From positions 1 to 5,284 of the forward strand of contig JAEULX010000145.1 of assembly GCA_016793685.1 (NCBI GenBank): 5,284 nt of DNA, written 5' to 3'. The DNA comes from Bradyrhizobiaceae bacterium. Its GTDB lineage: Bacteria; Pseudomonadota; Alphaproteobacteria; Rhizobiales; Xanthobacteraceae. The position numbers and the translations under genes were made by a program. Positions 1-5,284 of the stretch are shown here, piece after piece (the first letter of the stretch is position 1; each line of letters starts with the position of its first letter). The notes beneath the pieces are model-generated. The model did no database searches and had not been told where the DNA came from. It saw only the letters and a program-made list of their open reading frames with translations.

Positions 1-107
1 CCGGTCGGCAAAAAGCCCTTCACCCACCGACCGAAGCGATCCCAAACCGACGAAACGCGATCGGCCGCCGAGCGCAGATGCGACAGGCCGATGTCGATGC
101 TCGTCAT
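1..107 (-). CDS. Sensor histidine kinase, N-terminal fragment (runs off left edge)
   Basis: Only the first 35 codons are in the window, so the kinase assignment rests on context plus a short N-terminus. The reading frame opens at an ATG that shares four bases (ATGA, 104-107) with the stop of the response regulator gene, a typical translational-coupling arrangement. The visible protein begins MTSIDIGLSH, continues through a basic, amphipathic stretch (about residues 12-30, with RFGRWVKGF at 25-32) and reaches LPT at the edge. A short cytoplasmic lead ending in a W-x-K-x-(L/F)-P segment just before the first membrane helix is familiar from EnvZ-like kinases of Hyphomicrobiales. No membrane helix, HAMP, HisKA or ATPase domain can be seen here. 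It would autophosphorylate and pass phosphate to the regulator encoded immediately upstream. The alternative is an unrelated small coupled ORF. Confidence 0.72.
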   Translation of the reverse strand, partial: MTSIDIGLSHLRSAADRVSSVWDRFGRWVKGFLPT

Positions 108-811
108 GTGGCCGCCACCAGACGATAACCGATTCCGCGCACCGTCTGGATGAGCAGCGGATTCGCCGGGTCGGTTTCGATCTTGCGCCGCAGCCGGTTG
201 ATCTGCACGTCCACCGCGCGTTCGCCCGCGGCGGTGCCGGTGCCGGCGAGCGCGGCGCGCGACACGGTCTCGTTCGGGGCGGTCGCGAGCATGCGCAGCA
301 TCTCGCGTTCGCGGTCGGTGAGATGCAGAACCTCGTCGCCGCGGCGCAGTTCGTTGCGCGTATTGTCGAATACGAACGGACCGAAGCACACTTGCTCGGG
401 CGCCGGCGCGGGTGCGGGCTGGGCCCGGCGCAGAATGCTCGCGACCCGCAGCGACAGCTCGCGCGGCTCGAACGGCTTGGCGACGTAATCGTCGGCGCCG
501 ATCTCGAGGCCGCTGATGCGGCTTTCCTTTTCCGCCCGCGCGGTCAACATGAGGATGGGCACGCTCGAGGTTTCGCGGATCGATTTGACGAGATCGAAGC
601 CGCTTTCGCCCGGCATCATCACGTCGAGGATCAGAAGATCGAAGCTCAGGCCGGCGAGCTTGGCGCGCGCATCCGCGGCGTTGTCGGCCGTCGTGACCCG
701 ATAGCCTTCCGAATTGAGATAACGCGACAGCAGATCGCGGATGCGCCGATCATCGTCGACGACCAGGAGATGCGGCGCGTCGTCGGGAAGTGCGACAGGA
801 GCGACCGGCAT
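104..811 (-). CDS. OmpR/PhoB-family response regulator (PetR-like)
   Basis: A two-component DNA-binding response regulator of 235 residues. The receiver domain spans about residues 14-128: acidic pocket D19-D21, phospho-acceptor D63 (in LLILDVMMPG), T90 (MLTAR) and K112 (AKPFEPREL). All switch residues are present, so it should be phosphorylatable. An Ala/Pro linker (about 131-139) joins a winged-helix Trans_reg_C domain (about 142-233); the recognition helix carries VDVQINRLRRKIE and the wing ends in TVRGIGYRL. The start was chosen at 811 because GGAGGAG lies six bases ahead of it and the gene then begins 14 bases after the marR stop. An in-frame ATG at 841 would add ten residues and overlap marR, but has only a weak GGCGGA-like site upstream. 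It lies between a MarR regulator and an apparent kinase. The MarR plus OmpR-type pairing recalls petP-petR of Rhodobacter capsulatus, where petR is needed for cytochrome bc1 gene expression; that function is not shown here. Confidence 0.93.
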   Translation of the reverse strand: MPVAPVALPDDAPHLLVVDDDRRIRDLLSRYLNSEGYRVTTADNAADARAKLAGLSFDLLILDVMMPGESGFDLVKSIRETSSVPILMLTARAEKESRISGLEIGADDYVAKPFEPRELSLRVASILRRAQPAPAPAPEQVCFGPFVFDNTRNELRRGDEVLHLTDREREMLRMLATAPNETVSRAALAGTGTAAGERAVDVQINRLRRKIETDPANPLLIQTVRGIGYRLVAAT

Positions 812-817
812 GTCGCG

Positions 818-824
818 CTCCTCC
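818..824 (-). promoter_or_regulatory. Ribosome binding site deciding the response regulator start
   Basis: On the minus strand GGAGGAG stands six bases before the ATG at 811 and directly after the TAA stop of marR (826-828). Its strength and spacing favour the 811 start over the in-frame ATG at 841, which would place this site inside its own coding region. Confidence 0.75.
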
Positions 825-825
825 G

Positions 826-1368
826 TTACGGTCGGGGCCATCGCGGGCGTCCGCCGTGATTGATGAAGTCAAGCACATCCCCCCGCGCCTCGGGATTGAT
901 CATGGCGACCAGGAAACGCCGCGCCTCCGCGTGCGCCTCCGGCCCGATTTCGGAAAATGCGCGGGCGATGCGCTTGGTTTGCAGGCAGGCGAGCCGCATG
1001 GCGAGCGCCGCGCCCTTGGGCGTGACGAACAAGAGACGCTGCCGGCGGTCGGTGACGCCCTCCCGCTGCTCGACATAGCCTTCATCCACAAGCTGTTTCA
1101 GCACGCGACCGAGCGATTGCTTGGTGATCCTCAGGATTTCGAGCAGCTCGGCGACCTTCAATCCGGGGTTGCGATTGACAAAATGCAACACGCGGTGATG
1201 TGCGCGGCCGAATCCGAACGCCGCCAGCACGCCGTCCGGATCGCCGACAAAGTCGCGATAGGCGAAGAATATCAGCTCGATAATGTCCCAAACCGGCTCC
1301 TCCGCGGCGTTTCCGTTGGCGGGCGCGTCCGCCCGGGAGGGATCGGGTCTTAAATTTATGTCAGCCAT
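826..1368 (-). CDS. MarR-family transcriptional regulator (PetP-like)
   Basis: A 180-residue winged-helix regulator. The first 25 or so residues are a polar, Ala-rich tail. A helical dimerisation segment follows (about 27-45, VWDIIELIFFAYRDF). The wHTH spans about 53-120: GRAHHRVLHFV leads into the first helix, LKVAELLEILRITKQSLGRVL holds the helix-turn-helix with the recognition helix near 83-95, and VTDRRQRLLFVTPKG is the charged wing typical of MarR proteins. The C-terminal helices (about 121-170) complete the dimer interface. MarR proteins bind short dyads as dimers and usually repress their own operon; the dyad covering this start codon fits that. The gene is the first of a leftward operon, 14 bases ahead of the response regulator. 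No Shine-Dalgarno motif is visible before the ATG, and no better in-frame start was found, so translation may be leaderless or nearly so. The length is slightly above the usual 140-160 because of the N-terminal tail. The ligand is unknown. Confidence 0.92.
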   Translation of the reverse strand: MADINLRPDPSRADAPANGNAAEEPVWDIIELIFFAYRDFVGDPDGVLAAFGFGRAHHRVLHFVNRNPGLKVAELLEILRITKQSLGRVLKQLVDEGYVEQREGVTDRRQRLLFVTPKGAALAMRLACLQTKRIARAFSEIGPEAHAEARRFLVAMINPEARGDVLDFINHGGRPRWPRP

Positions 1369-1377
1369 GTTGACATA
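1357..1377. promoter_or_regulatory. Operator-like dyad over the marR start codon
   Basis: A perfect inverted repeat, TATGTCA-N7-TGACATA (arms 1357-1363 and 1371-1377), has the marR start codon (1366-1368) in its centre. A second, overlapping dyad, ATGT-TG-ACAT (1367-1376), shares the right arm. The size and place suit a MarR-dimer operator used for autorepression. The plus strand also reads TTGACA at 1370-1375, a consensus -35 box pointing toward ilvE, but the matching -10 (about 1393-1398, TACGTC) is poor. Binding here could therefore affect both divergent genes; that is inference. Confidence 0.55.
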
Positions 1378-1477
1378 TCTGGGTTCGATTGTTACGTCCT
1401 TAAGCCGGATGGCGAAACGTTCTGGTTACGCGATCGTCCTTTTCGGCCGAAACCGAACGCGCTTTACTGTCGTTCGA

Positions 1478-1519
1478 CTGGTCGCATTTTCGCCGGGAAC
1501 CCGGTTCCCATGTGACCGG
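1478..1519 (+). other. Potential two-part hairpin in the ilvE leader
   Basis: The outer arms 1478-1486 (CTGGTCGCA) and 1511-1519 (TGTGACCGG) pair over nine positions with two G-U wobbles. Inside, GGGAACC (1495-1501) faces GGTTCCC (1503-1509) around one base, so a stem of about five pairs with a five-base loop can form. A competing stem, CCCGGT (1500-1505) with ACCGGG (1515-1520), would break both. No U-run follows, so this is not a simple terminator. It could be a DNA operator, a leader RNA switch or chance in GC-rich DNA. Confidence 0.3.
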
Positions 1520-1650
1520 GACGGACGTCGGCGCGGGCTGTTGCGTTGCCATCGGAAAGCGCGCTCTCATGACCGCGCCAAACATATCGGGACTCTTCTC
1601 GCGACGCAAAAGCCGTAAGGCGGGTCGTCGCGTCGGTTCTTCGGTGTCCC

Positions 1651-1657
1651 AGGGAGG
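1651..1657 (+). promoter_or_regulatory. Ribosome binding site deciding the ilvE start
   Basis: AGGGAGG, followed by AATTGCC, stands seven bases before the ATG at 1665. The same frame stays open upstream to a GTG at 1512, but that codon has no such site, and the family's N-terminus begins at the 1665 methionine. Confidence 0.8.
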
Positions 1658-1664
1658 AATTGCC

Positions 1665-2555
1665 ATGGCCGTTCCATTCGATCAACTCGACGGCTTCATC
1701 TGGTTCGACGGCCAGCTGGTGCCGTGGAGCGAGGCCAAGCTGCATGTGCTGTCGCATGGCCTGCACTATGCGAGCGCCGTGTTCGAGGGCGAGCGCGCCT
1801 ATGGCGGCGAGATATTCAAGTGCACGGCGCACTCCGAGCGATTGAAGCGCTCGGCCAACATGCTCGATTTCGAGATCCCGTTTTCGGTCGCCGAGATCGA
1901 CGCGGCCAAGCGCCTCGTGCTCGAGCGCAATGGGCAGCGCGACGCCTACATCCGCCCGGTCGCCTGGCGCGGGTCGGAGATGATGGGCGTGTCGGCGCAG
2001 AACAACGTCATTCACCTCGCCATCGCGACCTGGCAATGGCCGAGCTACTTCAATCCGGCCGAACGGCTCAAGGGCATCAGGATCGACCTCGCCGACTACC
2101 GCCGTCCCGACCCGGCGACCGCGCCGTCGCGCGCCAAGGCGTCGGGGCTCTATATGATCTGCACCATCTCCAAGCACATCGCCGAGCGCAAAGGTTACGC
2201 CGACGCGATGATGCTCGATTGGCAGGGCCGGGTCGCCGAATGCACCGGGGCGAACATCTTTTTCATCAAGGACGAGACGATCCACACGCCGATCGCCGAC
2301 TGCTTCCTCGACGGCCTCACGCGGCAGACCGTGATCGAGCTGGCGCGCCGGCGCGGCATCAAGGTGGTCGAACGCCGGATCATGCCCACGGAGCTGACGG
2401 ACTTTTCCGAGTGTTTCATCACCGGCAGCGCGGCGGAAGTGACCGCGGTGTCCGAGATCGCCGATTGGCGCTTCACCCCCGCCGCGATCACCAAGCAGCT
2501 GATGGAAGACTATTCGACTGAAGTGCAGCCGAAGGGGAAGGCGGCCGCGGCGTAA
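1665..2555 (+). CDS. ilvE: Branched-chain amino acid aminotransferase
   Basis: A fold-type IV PLP enzyme of 296 residues that moves the amino group between glutamate and the keto acids of leucine, isoleucine and valine: the last step of their synthesis and the first of their breakdown, in the cytoplasm. The length is normal for the family. Visible landmarks are HGLHYASAVFEGERAY (31-46), R97 in YIRPVAWRG, the PLP-binding lysine K158 in SRAKASGLY, the cofactor-contacting glutamate E192 in RVAECTGANIFF, the DGLTRQTV segment (216-223) and FITGSAAEVTAV (251-262), which holds the phosphate/substrate loop. The AECTGANIF and WQWPSYF wording is typical of alphaproteobacterial BCATs. The C-terminus ends in a short Lys/Ala tail. 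It is a single gene, divergent from the marR operon and convergent with kup. A D-amino acid or aminodeoxychorismate enzyme of the same fold is the alternative, but the full-length match to IlvE makes it unlikely. Confidence 0.95.
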   Translation: MAVPFDQLDGFIWFDGQLVPWSEAKLHVLSHGLHYASAVFEGERAYGGEIFKCTAHSERLKRSANMLDFEIPFSVAEIDAAKRLVLERNGQRDAYIRPVAWRGSEMMGVSAQNNVIHLAIATWQWPSYFNPAERLKGIRIDLADYRRPDPATAPSRAKASGLYMICTISKHIAERKGYADAMMLDWQGRVAECTGANIFFIKDETIHTPIADCFLDGLTRQTVIELARRRGIKVVERRIMPTELTDFSECFITGSAAEVTAVSEIADWRFTPAAITKQLMEDYSTEVQPKGKAAAA

Positions 2556-2672
2556 GCGCGGCTCTCCCCCAACCGATCCATCCGCCTGCGGAGGAGACTG
2601 AGCGGCCGCTGCGCAGGTTCCGCAAGACATGCAGCAAAAGCGGTCCGCGGGCGTCCAAGGAAGTTTGCGGCG
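2556..2672. other. Convergent ilvE/kup gap without a clear terminator
   Basis: Both genes end into this 117-bp gap. It contains an inverted repeat, CCTGCG (2585-2590) with CGCAGG (2612-2617), enclosing the ten-base palindrome AGCGGCCGCT (2601-2610). Neither strand has a T-run after it, so intrinsic termination is not supported. The repeat may act as a weak bidirectional stem, or termination may be Rho-dependent. Confidence 0.3.
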
Positions 2673-4538
2673 TCAAATCTCGAGCTGCGTGCCGAGTTCG
2701 ACCACGCGCTCGGTCGGAATGTTGAAGAACTTGGTCGCCGACGTCGCATTCAGCGCCATGAAGGCGAACAGGATTTCTCGCCATCGCGCCATGCCGGGAT
2801 ACAGGCTGGGCACGATCGTTTCCCGGCTCAGGAAAAACGACGTTCGCATCAAATCGAACTCGAGCCCGCATGACCTGCAGGCGGCGAGCGCGGCGGGTAC
2901 GTCGGGCGACTGCATGAAGCCGTACCGAATGATCAGCCGGTAGAAGCCGCTGCCGAGATCCGTCAGCGTGATCCGGTCGCTGTCGGGCACGTAAGGCGTC
3001 TCCGCCGTGGTCACCGTCGCCAGCAGGGTGCGCTCGTGAACGGTCTGATTATGTTTGAGGTTGTGCAGCAGCGCCGCCGGCACGCCTTCGGTCGTGGCGG
3101 TCAAGAAAACCGCGAGCCCCCGTGCGCGGGCGACATGCGGGCCAAGCGAGTGGATCACCGCGTCGAGCGGGACCGACTTCGCGACGAGCTGTTTGCGCAC
3201 GAGCTCGCGGCCGCGCTTCCAGGTGGTCAACACCGTGAACGAGAGGAAGCCGACAAAGAGCGGAAACCAGCCGCCTTGAAAGACCTTGACGATATTGCCG
3301 GAAAAATACGCGAGATCGACCAGCAGCAATGTGCCGGAGATGAGCGCTACGATCGACCAGTGCCAGCGCCACAGCAAGAGCATCACGAAAGTGACGAGGA
3401 TCGTGTCGATCATCATCGTGCCGGTGACGGCGATGCCGTAGGCTGCGGCCAGGTTGGTCGAGGACTGAAACCAGAGCACCAGCGCCATCACCGACAGGTA
3501 GAGCGTCAGGTTGGTGAAGGGGACGTAGATCTGTCCCGCCTCTTCGTCGGACGTGTGCACGATCACCATGCGGGGCAGCAGGCCAAGCTGCACGGCTTGG
3601 CGCGCGACGGAAAACGCGCCGGAGATGACAGCCTGCGAGGCGATGACTGTCGCGAGAGTCGCGAGCGCGACCATCGGCAAGACCATCCAATCGGGAAACA
3701 GCCGGAAGAACGGATTCTTGATCGCGAGCGGATCGGTGAGCAGGAGCGCGCCCTGCCCGAAATAATTGAGGAGCAAAGCGGGAAGGACGAAGGCGAACCA
3801 GGCGAGGCGAATAGGAAAACGGCCGAAATGGCCCATGTCGGTGTAGAGGGCCTCGGCGCCGGTGACGGCGAGCACCACGGTTCCGAGCGCGAAGAAGGCC
3901 ATCAAGGGCTCGTTGACGATGAGCTCCACGGCATAGAACGGGCTGATCGCCTCCAGCACTTCGGGTGCGGCGCCGATATTGACGATGCCGATGACGGCGA
4001 GCGTGGCGAACCACAGGCACATCACCGGGCCGAACATCAGGCCGACCGCACCCGTCCCGTGTCGCTGAATCGCGAACAGGGCCGTCAGGACGACGGCGGC
4101 GATCGGCATGACATACGCCGTCAGTTCGGGCGCGACCACTTCGAGCCCTTCGATCGCGCTCAGCACCGATATCGCCGGCGTGATCATGCTGTCGCCGTAG
4201 AACAGGGCGGCGGCGAATATCCCGAGCAGCGTCAAAGGATAGGCGACGCGGTAGCCGCGGGTCAGTTCGGTGACGAGCGCGAGCAGGGCGAGGCTGCCGC
4301 CTTCGCCGTGATTGTCCGCCCGCATGATGATGAGGACGTATTTGACCGTGACCAGCAGCATCACGGTCCAGAACACGAGGGAGAGCACGCCGAAGACATT
4401 GCCGGATGTCACCGCCATCGGATGGTGGCCGGCGAAGGTCTCCTTCATGGCATAGAGCGGACTAGTCCCGATGTCGCCGTAGACGACGCCGATGGTGGTG
4501 ACGAGCAAGCCCGCCAGCTTGTTCTTTTTCTCGTGCAT
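2673..4538 (-). CDS. kup: Kup-type low-affinity potassium transporter
   Basis: A 621-residue inner-membrane K+ uptake protein, thought to work as a K+/H+ symporter; E. coli Kup is 622 residues, so this is full length. The signature GVVYGDIGTSPLYA lies at 17-30. Twelve hydrophobic segments can be traced, near 10-30, 48-72, 102-122, 141-157, 168-190, 211-228, 245-268, 285-309, 340-358, 366-388, 394-414 and 418-438, followed by a soluble C-terminal domain (about 450-621). Other landmarks are ADNHGEGG (74-81), YGDSMITPAISV (114-125), TGAEALYTDMGHFG (226-239), SQAVISGAFSV (301-311) and TGTMMIDT (372-379). The membrane acidic residues known to matter in E. coli Kup (D23, E116, E229, D408, from memory) correspond to D22, D116, E229 and D408, a conservative Glu-to-Asp change at 116. 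The usual P-x-x-N-W motif reads PFTNL (340-344). The ATG follows GGAGG (4543-4547) by four bases, a little close. An FNR/FixK-type box lies about 70 bases upstream. The neighbours give no operon partner. Confidence 0.96.
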   Translation of the reverse strand: MHEKKNKLAGLLVTTIGVVYGDIGTSPLYAMKETFAGHHPMAVTSGNVFGVLSLVFWTVMLLVTVKYVLIIMRADNHGEGGSLALLALVTELTRGYRVAYPLTLLGIFAAALFYGDSMITPAISVLSAIEGLEVVAPELTAYVMPIAAVVLTALFAIQRHGTGAVGLMFGPVMCLWFATLAVIGIVNIGAAPEVLEAISPFYAVELIVNEPLMAFFALGTVVLAVTGAEALYTDMGHFGRFPIRLAWFAFVLPALLLNYFGQGALLLTDPLAIKNPFFRLFPDWMVLPMVALATLATVIASQAVISGAFSVARQAVQLGLLPRMVIVHTSDEEAGQIYVPFTNLTLYLSVMALVLWFQSSTNLAAAYGIAVTGTMMIDTILVTFVMLLLWRWHWSIVALISGTLLLVDLAYFSGNIVKVFQGGWFPLFVGFLSFTVLTTWKRGRELVRKQLVAKSVPLDAVIHSLGPHVARARGLAVFLTATTEGVPAALLHNLKHNQTVHERTLLATVTTAETPYVPDSDRITLTDLGSGFYRLIIRYGFMQSPDVPAALAACRSCGLEFDLMRTSFFLSRETIVPSLYPGMARWREILFAFMALNATSATKFFNIPTERVVELGTQLEI

Positions 4539-4601
4539 CCCGCCTCCGGCCCCGTCTGCGCCTTTCTATGCGGGAGAGGGCGGATTGCTCAACCATCGGC
4601 C

Positions 4602-4615
4602 TTGACCTGCATCAA
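4602..4615 (-). promoter_or_regulatory. FNR/FixK-type box upstream of kup
   Basis: The minus strand reads TTGATGCAGGTCAA, matching the TTGAT-N4-(A/G)TCAA consensus of FNR, FnrL, Anr and FixK proteins, with one more flanking pair (C/G) extending the dyad to 16 bases (4601-4616). Its centre is about 70 bases before the kup start codon. A possible -10, CATAGA (4565-4570), would put the box near -49, not the ideal -41.5, so the promoter geometry is unsettled. Since the neighbouring gene upstream also runs leftward and ends at 4682, kup is the natural target. Confidence 0.6.
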
Positions 4616-4681
4616 GTTGCGCCGCTCGGCCGGCGGGCGGGTCGATTTTCTTTAGTCGAAGCGGACAAAAAGCGGCGTGCG

Positions 4682-5284
4682 TCAGTCCCGTACCACCGCA
4701 AGCCGGTTGGTGCCCGACTCCGCGGCCCATGCCTCCCCGGGGCGGCCGAGCATCTGGCGGACGCTGGCGCCGCTCTTGTTGCTGACGAAGGTCTCATAAG
4801 TCTCGGTCTTCGGATCGAAGCGCTGGATCGCATTGGCCGGCCAGTCGGTCGCCCACACCCGGTCCTTGTCATCGACGAAGACCGAATAGGTGCCGGTCGT
4901 GCTCTTCGGCATCGGATAGACCTTCCAGGTCTTTGCCGCCGGGTCGTAACGCCCGATCCCGCCGGCGCCCCACAGGCTGACCCACAACACGCCCTTGGAA
5001 TCCGACCAGATGCGGCGCGGTCCCGAGCCTGGCTTGGGCGGATCGACCACCGTTGCCGCGCCGGTTTCGGTGTCGATCCGCGCGATATGGTCGCCGGCGA
5101 GCGAGGCGTACCAGACTTCGCCCGCCGGCGTCGTGGTAATGCCATAAGGTCCGCGCCCCTTCGGCGCCGCCCACGCGTCGACTTTCCCGCTCGCCGGATC
5201 GACGCGGCCATAGACCCCGGTCTGGCCGGTGAACCACAGCACGCCCTTCTTGTCGAAGGTCGCCGTGTTCAGGTTGGCGTCGGG
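4682..5284 (-). CDS. Vgb-like beta-propeller protein, C-terminal part (5' end off right edge)
   Basis: The frame is open to the right edge, beginning PDANLNTATF and giving 200 residues to the TGA stop. An internal GTG at 5242 looks like an internal codon, not the start, because blade sequence continues before it. Five propeller blades are visible, each with a G-x-(L/V/A)-W core: tryptophans at residues 17, 58, 101, 144 and 186 of the visible part, spaced 41-43 apart. Most blades continue as IGR(Y/I/V/F)DP and end in a T-x-(K/E)-x-(Y/F) strand. This is the pattern of the virginiamycin B lyase (Vgb)/streptogramin lyase-like family, usually six to seven blades and often exported. The catalytic histidines of true Vgb are not apparent; the only visible histidine is H66 in AGDHIARID. 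Antibiotic inactivation is therefore not supported, and a binding or sensory propeller is as likely. A signal peptide, if any, lies outside the window. It is 143 bases ahead of kup, with no terminator seen between them. Confidence 0.85.
   Translation of the reverse strand, partial: PDANLNTATFDKKGVLWFTGQTGVYGRVDPASGKVDAWAAPKGRGPYGITTTPAGEVWYASLAGDHIARIDTETGAATVVDPPKPGSGPRRIWSDSKGVLWVSLWGAGGIGRYDPAAKTWKVYPMPKSTTGTYSVFVDDKDRVWATDWPANAIQRFDPKTETYETFVSNKSGASVRQMLGRPGEAWAAESGTNRLAVVRD

Larger units (their letters stand above)
1369..1664. other. Divergent marR/ilvE spacer
   Basis: This 296-bp stretch separates the two divergent start codons and should hold both promoters. No protein gene is convincing in it. 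For marR the best minus-strand guess is TTCGCC, 17 bases, AACAAT, which would place the transcript start within about 15 bases of the start codon; the match is weak. For ilvE the TTGACA at 1370-1375 is the best -35 but lacks a good -10. If used, it would give an ilvE leader of roughly 260 bases, which contains the potential hairpin at 1478-1519. Confidence 0.5.

Noticed and set aside
323..859. Plus-strand open frames opposite the response regulator and marR (also 790-1353)
   Set aside because: They overlap clear family members on the other strand, lack ribosome sites and show no domain.
1441..1452. The perfect 12-bp palindrome TTTCGGCCGAAA
   Set aside because: About one such palindrome is expected by chance in a window of this size, and it has no supporting context.
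1409..1618. A 69-codon ORF in the ilvE leader with Ile-Val-Leu codons in a row near its start, resembling an attenuator leader peptide
   Set aside because: It has no ribosome binding site, is far longer than known leader peptides and is not followed by a terminator-like stem with a T-run.
1512..1664. A 51-residue N-terminal extension of IlvE from a GTG
   Set aside because: There is no ribosome site at 1512, a strong site precedes the ATG at 1665, and the family's N-terminus begins there.
1464..2630. A 388-codon open frame on the minus strand opposite ilvE
   Set aside because: It is Arg/Gly/Asp-rich with no domain and covers the whole of a clear ilvE; an antisense artefact of high GC.
3036..4655. 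A 539-codon open frame on the plus strand opposite kup
   Set aside because: It mirrors the kup codon structure: the protein is almost all charged and polar residues with no recognisable domain, as expected antisense to a GC-rich membrane protein gene. Kup itself is unmistakable.
4616..4660. A CGCCG/CGGCG stem followed by a T-rich stretch on the plus strand, like a terminator
   Set aside because: The stem is only five pairs, the T-rich part is about nine bases away, and no plus-strand gene ends there.

Overview
The window reads as chromosomal DNA of a GC-rich alphaproteobacterium, most likely of the Hyphomicrobiales (the Bradyrhizobiaceae/Xanthobacteraceae side). The reasons are the strong G/C third-position bias, the alphaproteobacterial form of the branched-chain aminotransferase, and a MarR regulator / OmpR-type regulator / sensor kinase operon next to it. 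This placement is inference from gene style, with no marker gene to confirm it.

Layout from left to right. Positions 1-1368 carry a leftward three-gene operon: a MarR-family regulator (826-1368), an OmpR-family response regulator (start most likely at 811) and the first 35 codons of a sensor kinase-like protein that runs off the left edge. The last two overlap as ATGA. A 296-bp divergent spacer (1369-1664) separates this operon from a rightward ilvE (1665-2555). A near-perfect operator-like dyad covers the marR start codon, and a possible folded leader lies ahead of ilvE. ilvE converges on a leftward kup (2673-4538), a full-length potassium transporter gene, across a 117-bp gap with no clear terminator. 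Upstream of kup lies a 143-bp gap holding a strong FNR/FixK-type box (4602-4615). Next comes the C-terminal part of a Vgb-like beta-propeller protein (4682 to the right edge), also leftward.

How the parts may work together: the left operon is a signalling unit, with MarR and two-component control co-transcribed, resembling PetP/PetR of Rhodobacter capsulatus. ilvE is metabolic housekeeping. kup supplies constitutive-type K+ uptake, and here may respond to oxygen through an FNR/FixK-class regulator. No mobile elements, CRISPR arrays, RNA genes or defence genes are visible. I found no evidence for a wholly new system; the regulatory sites are the most interesting content.
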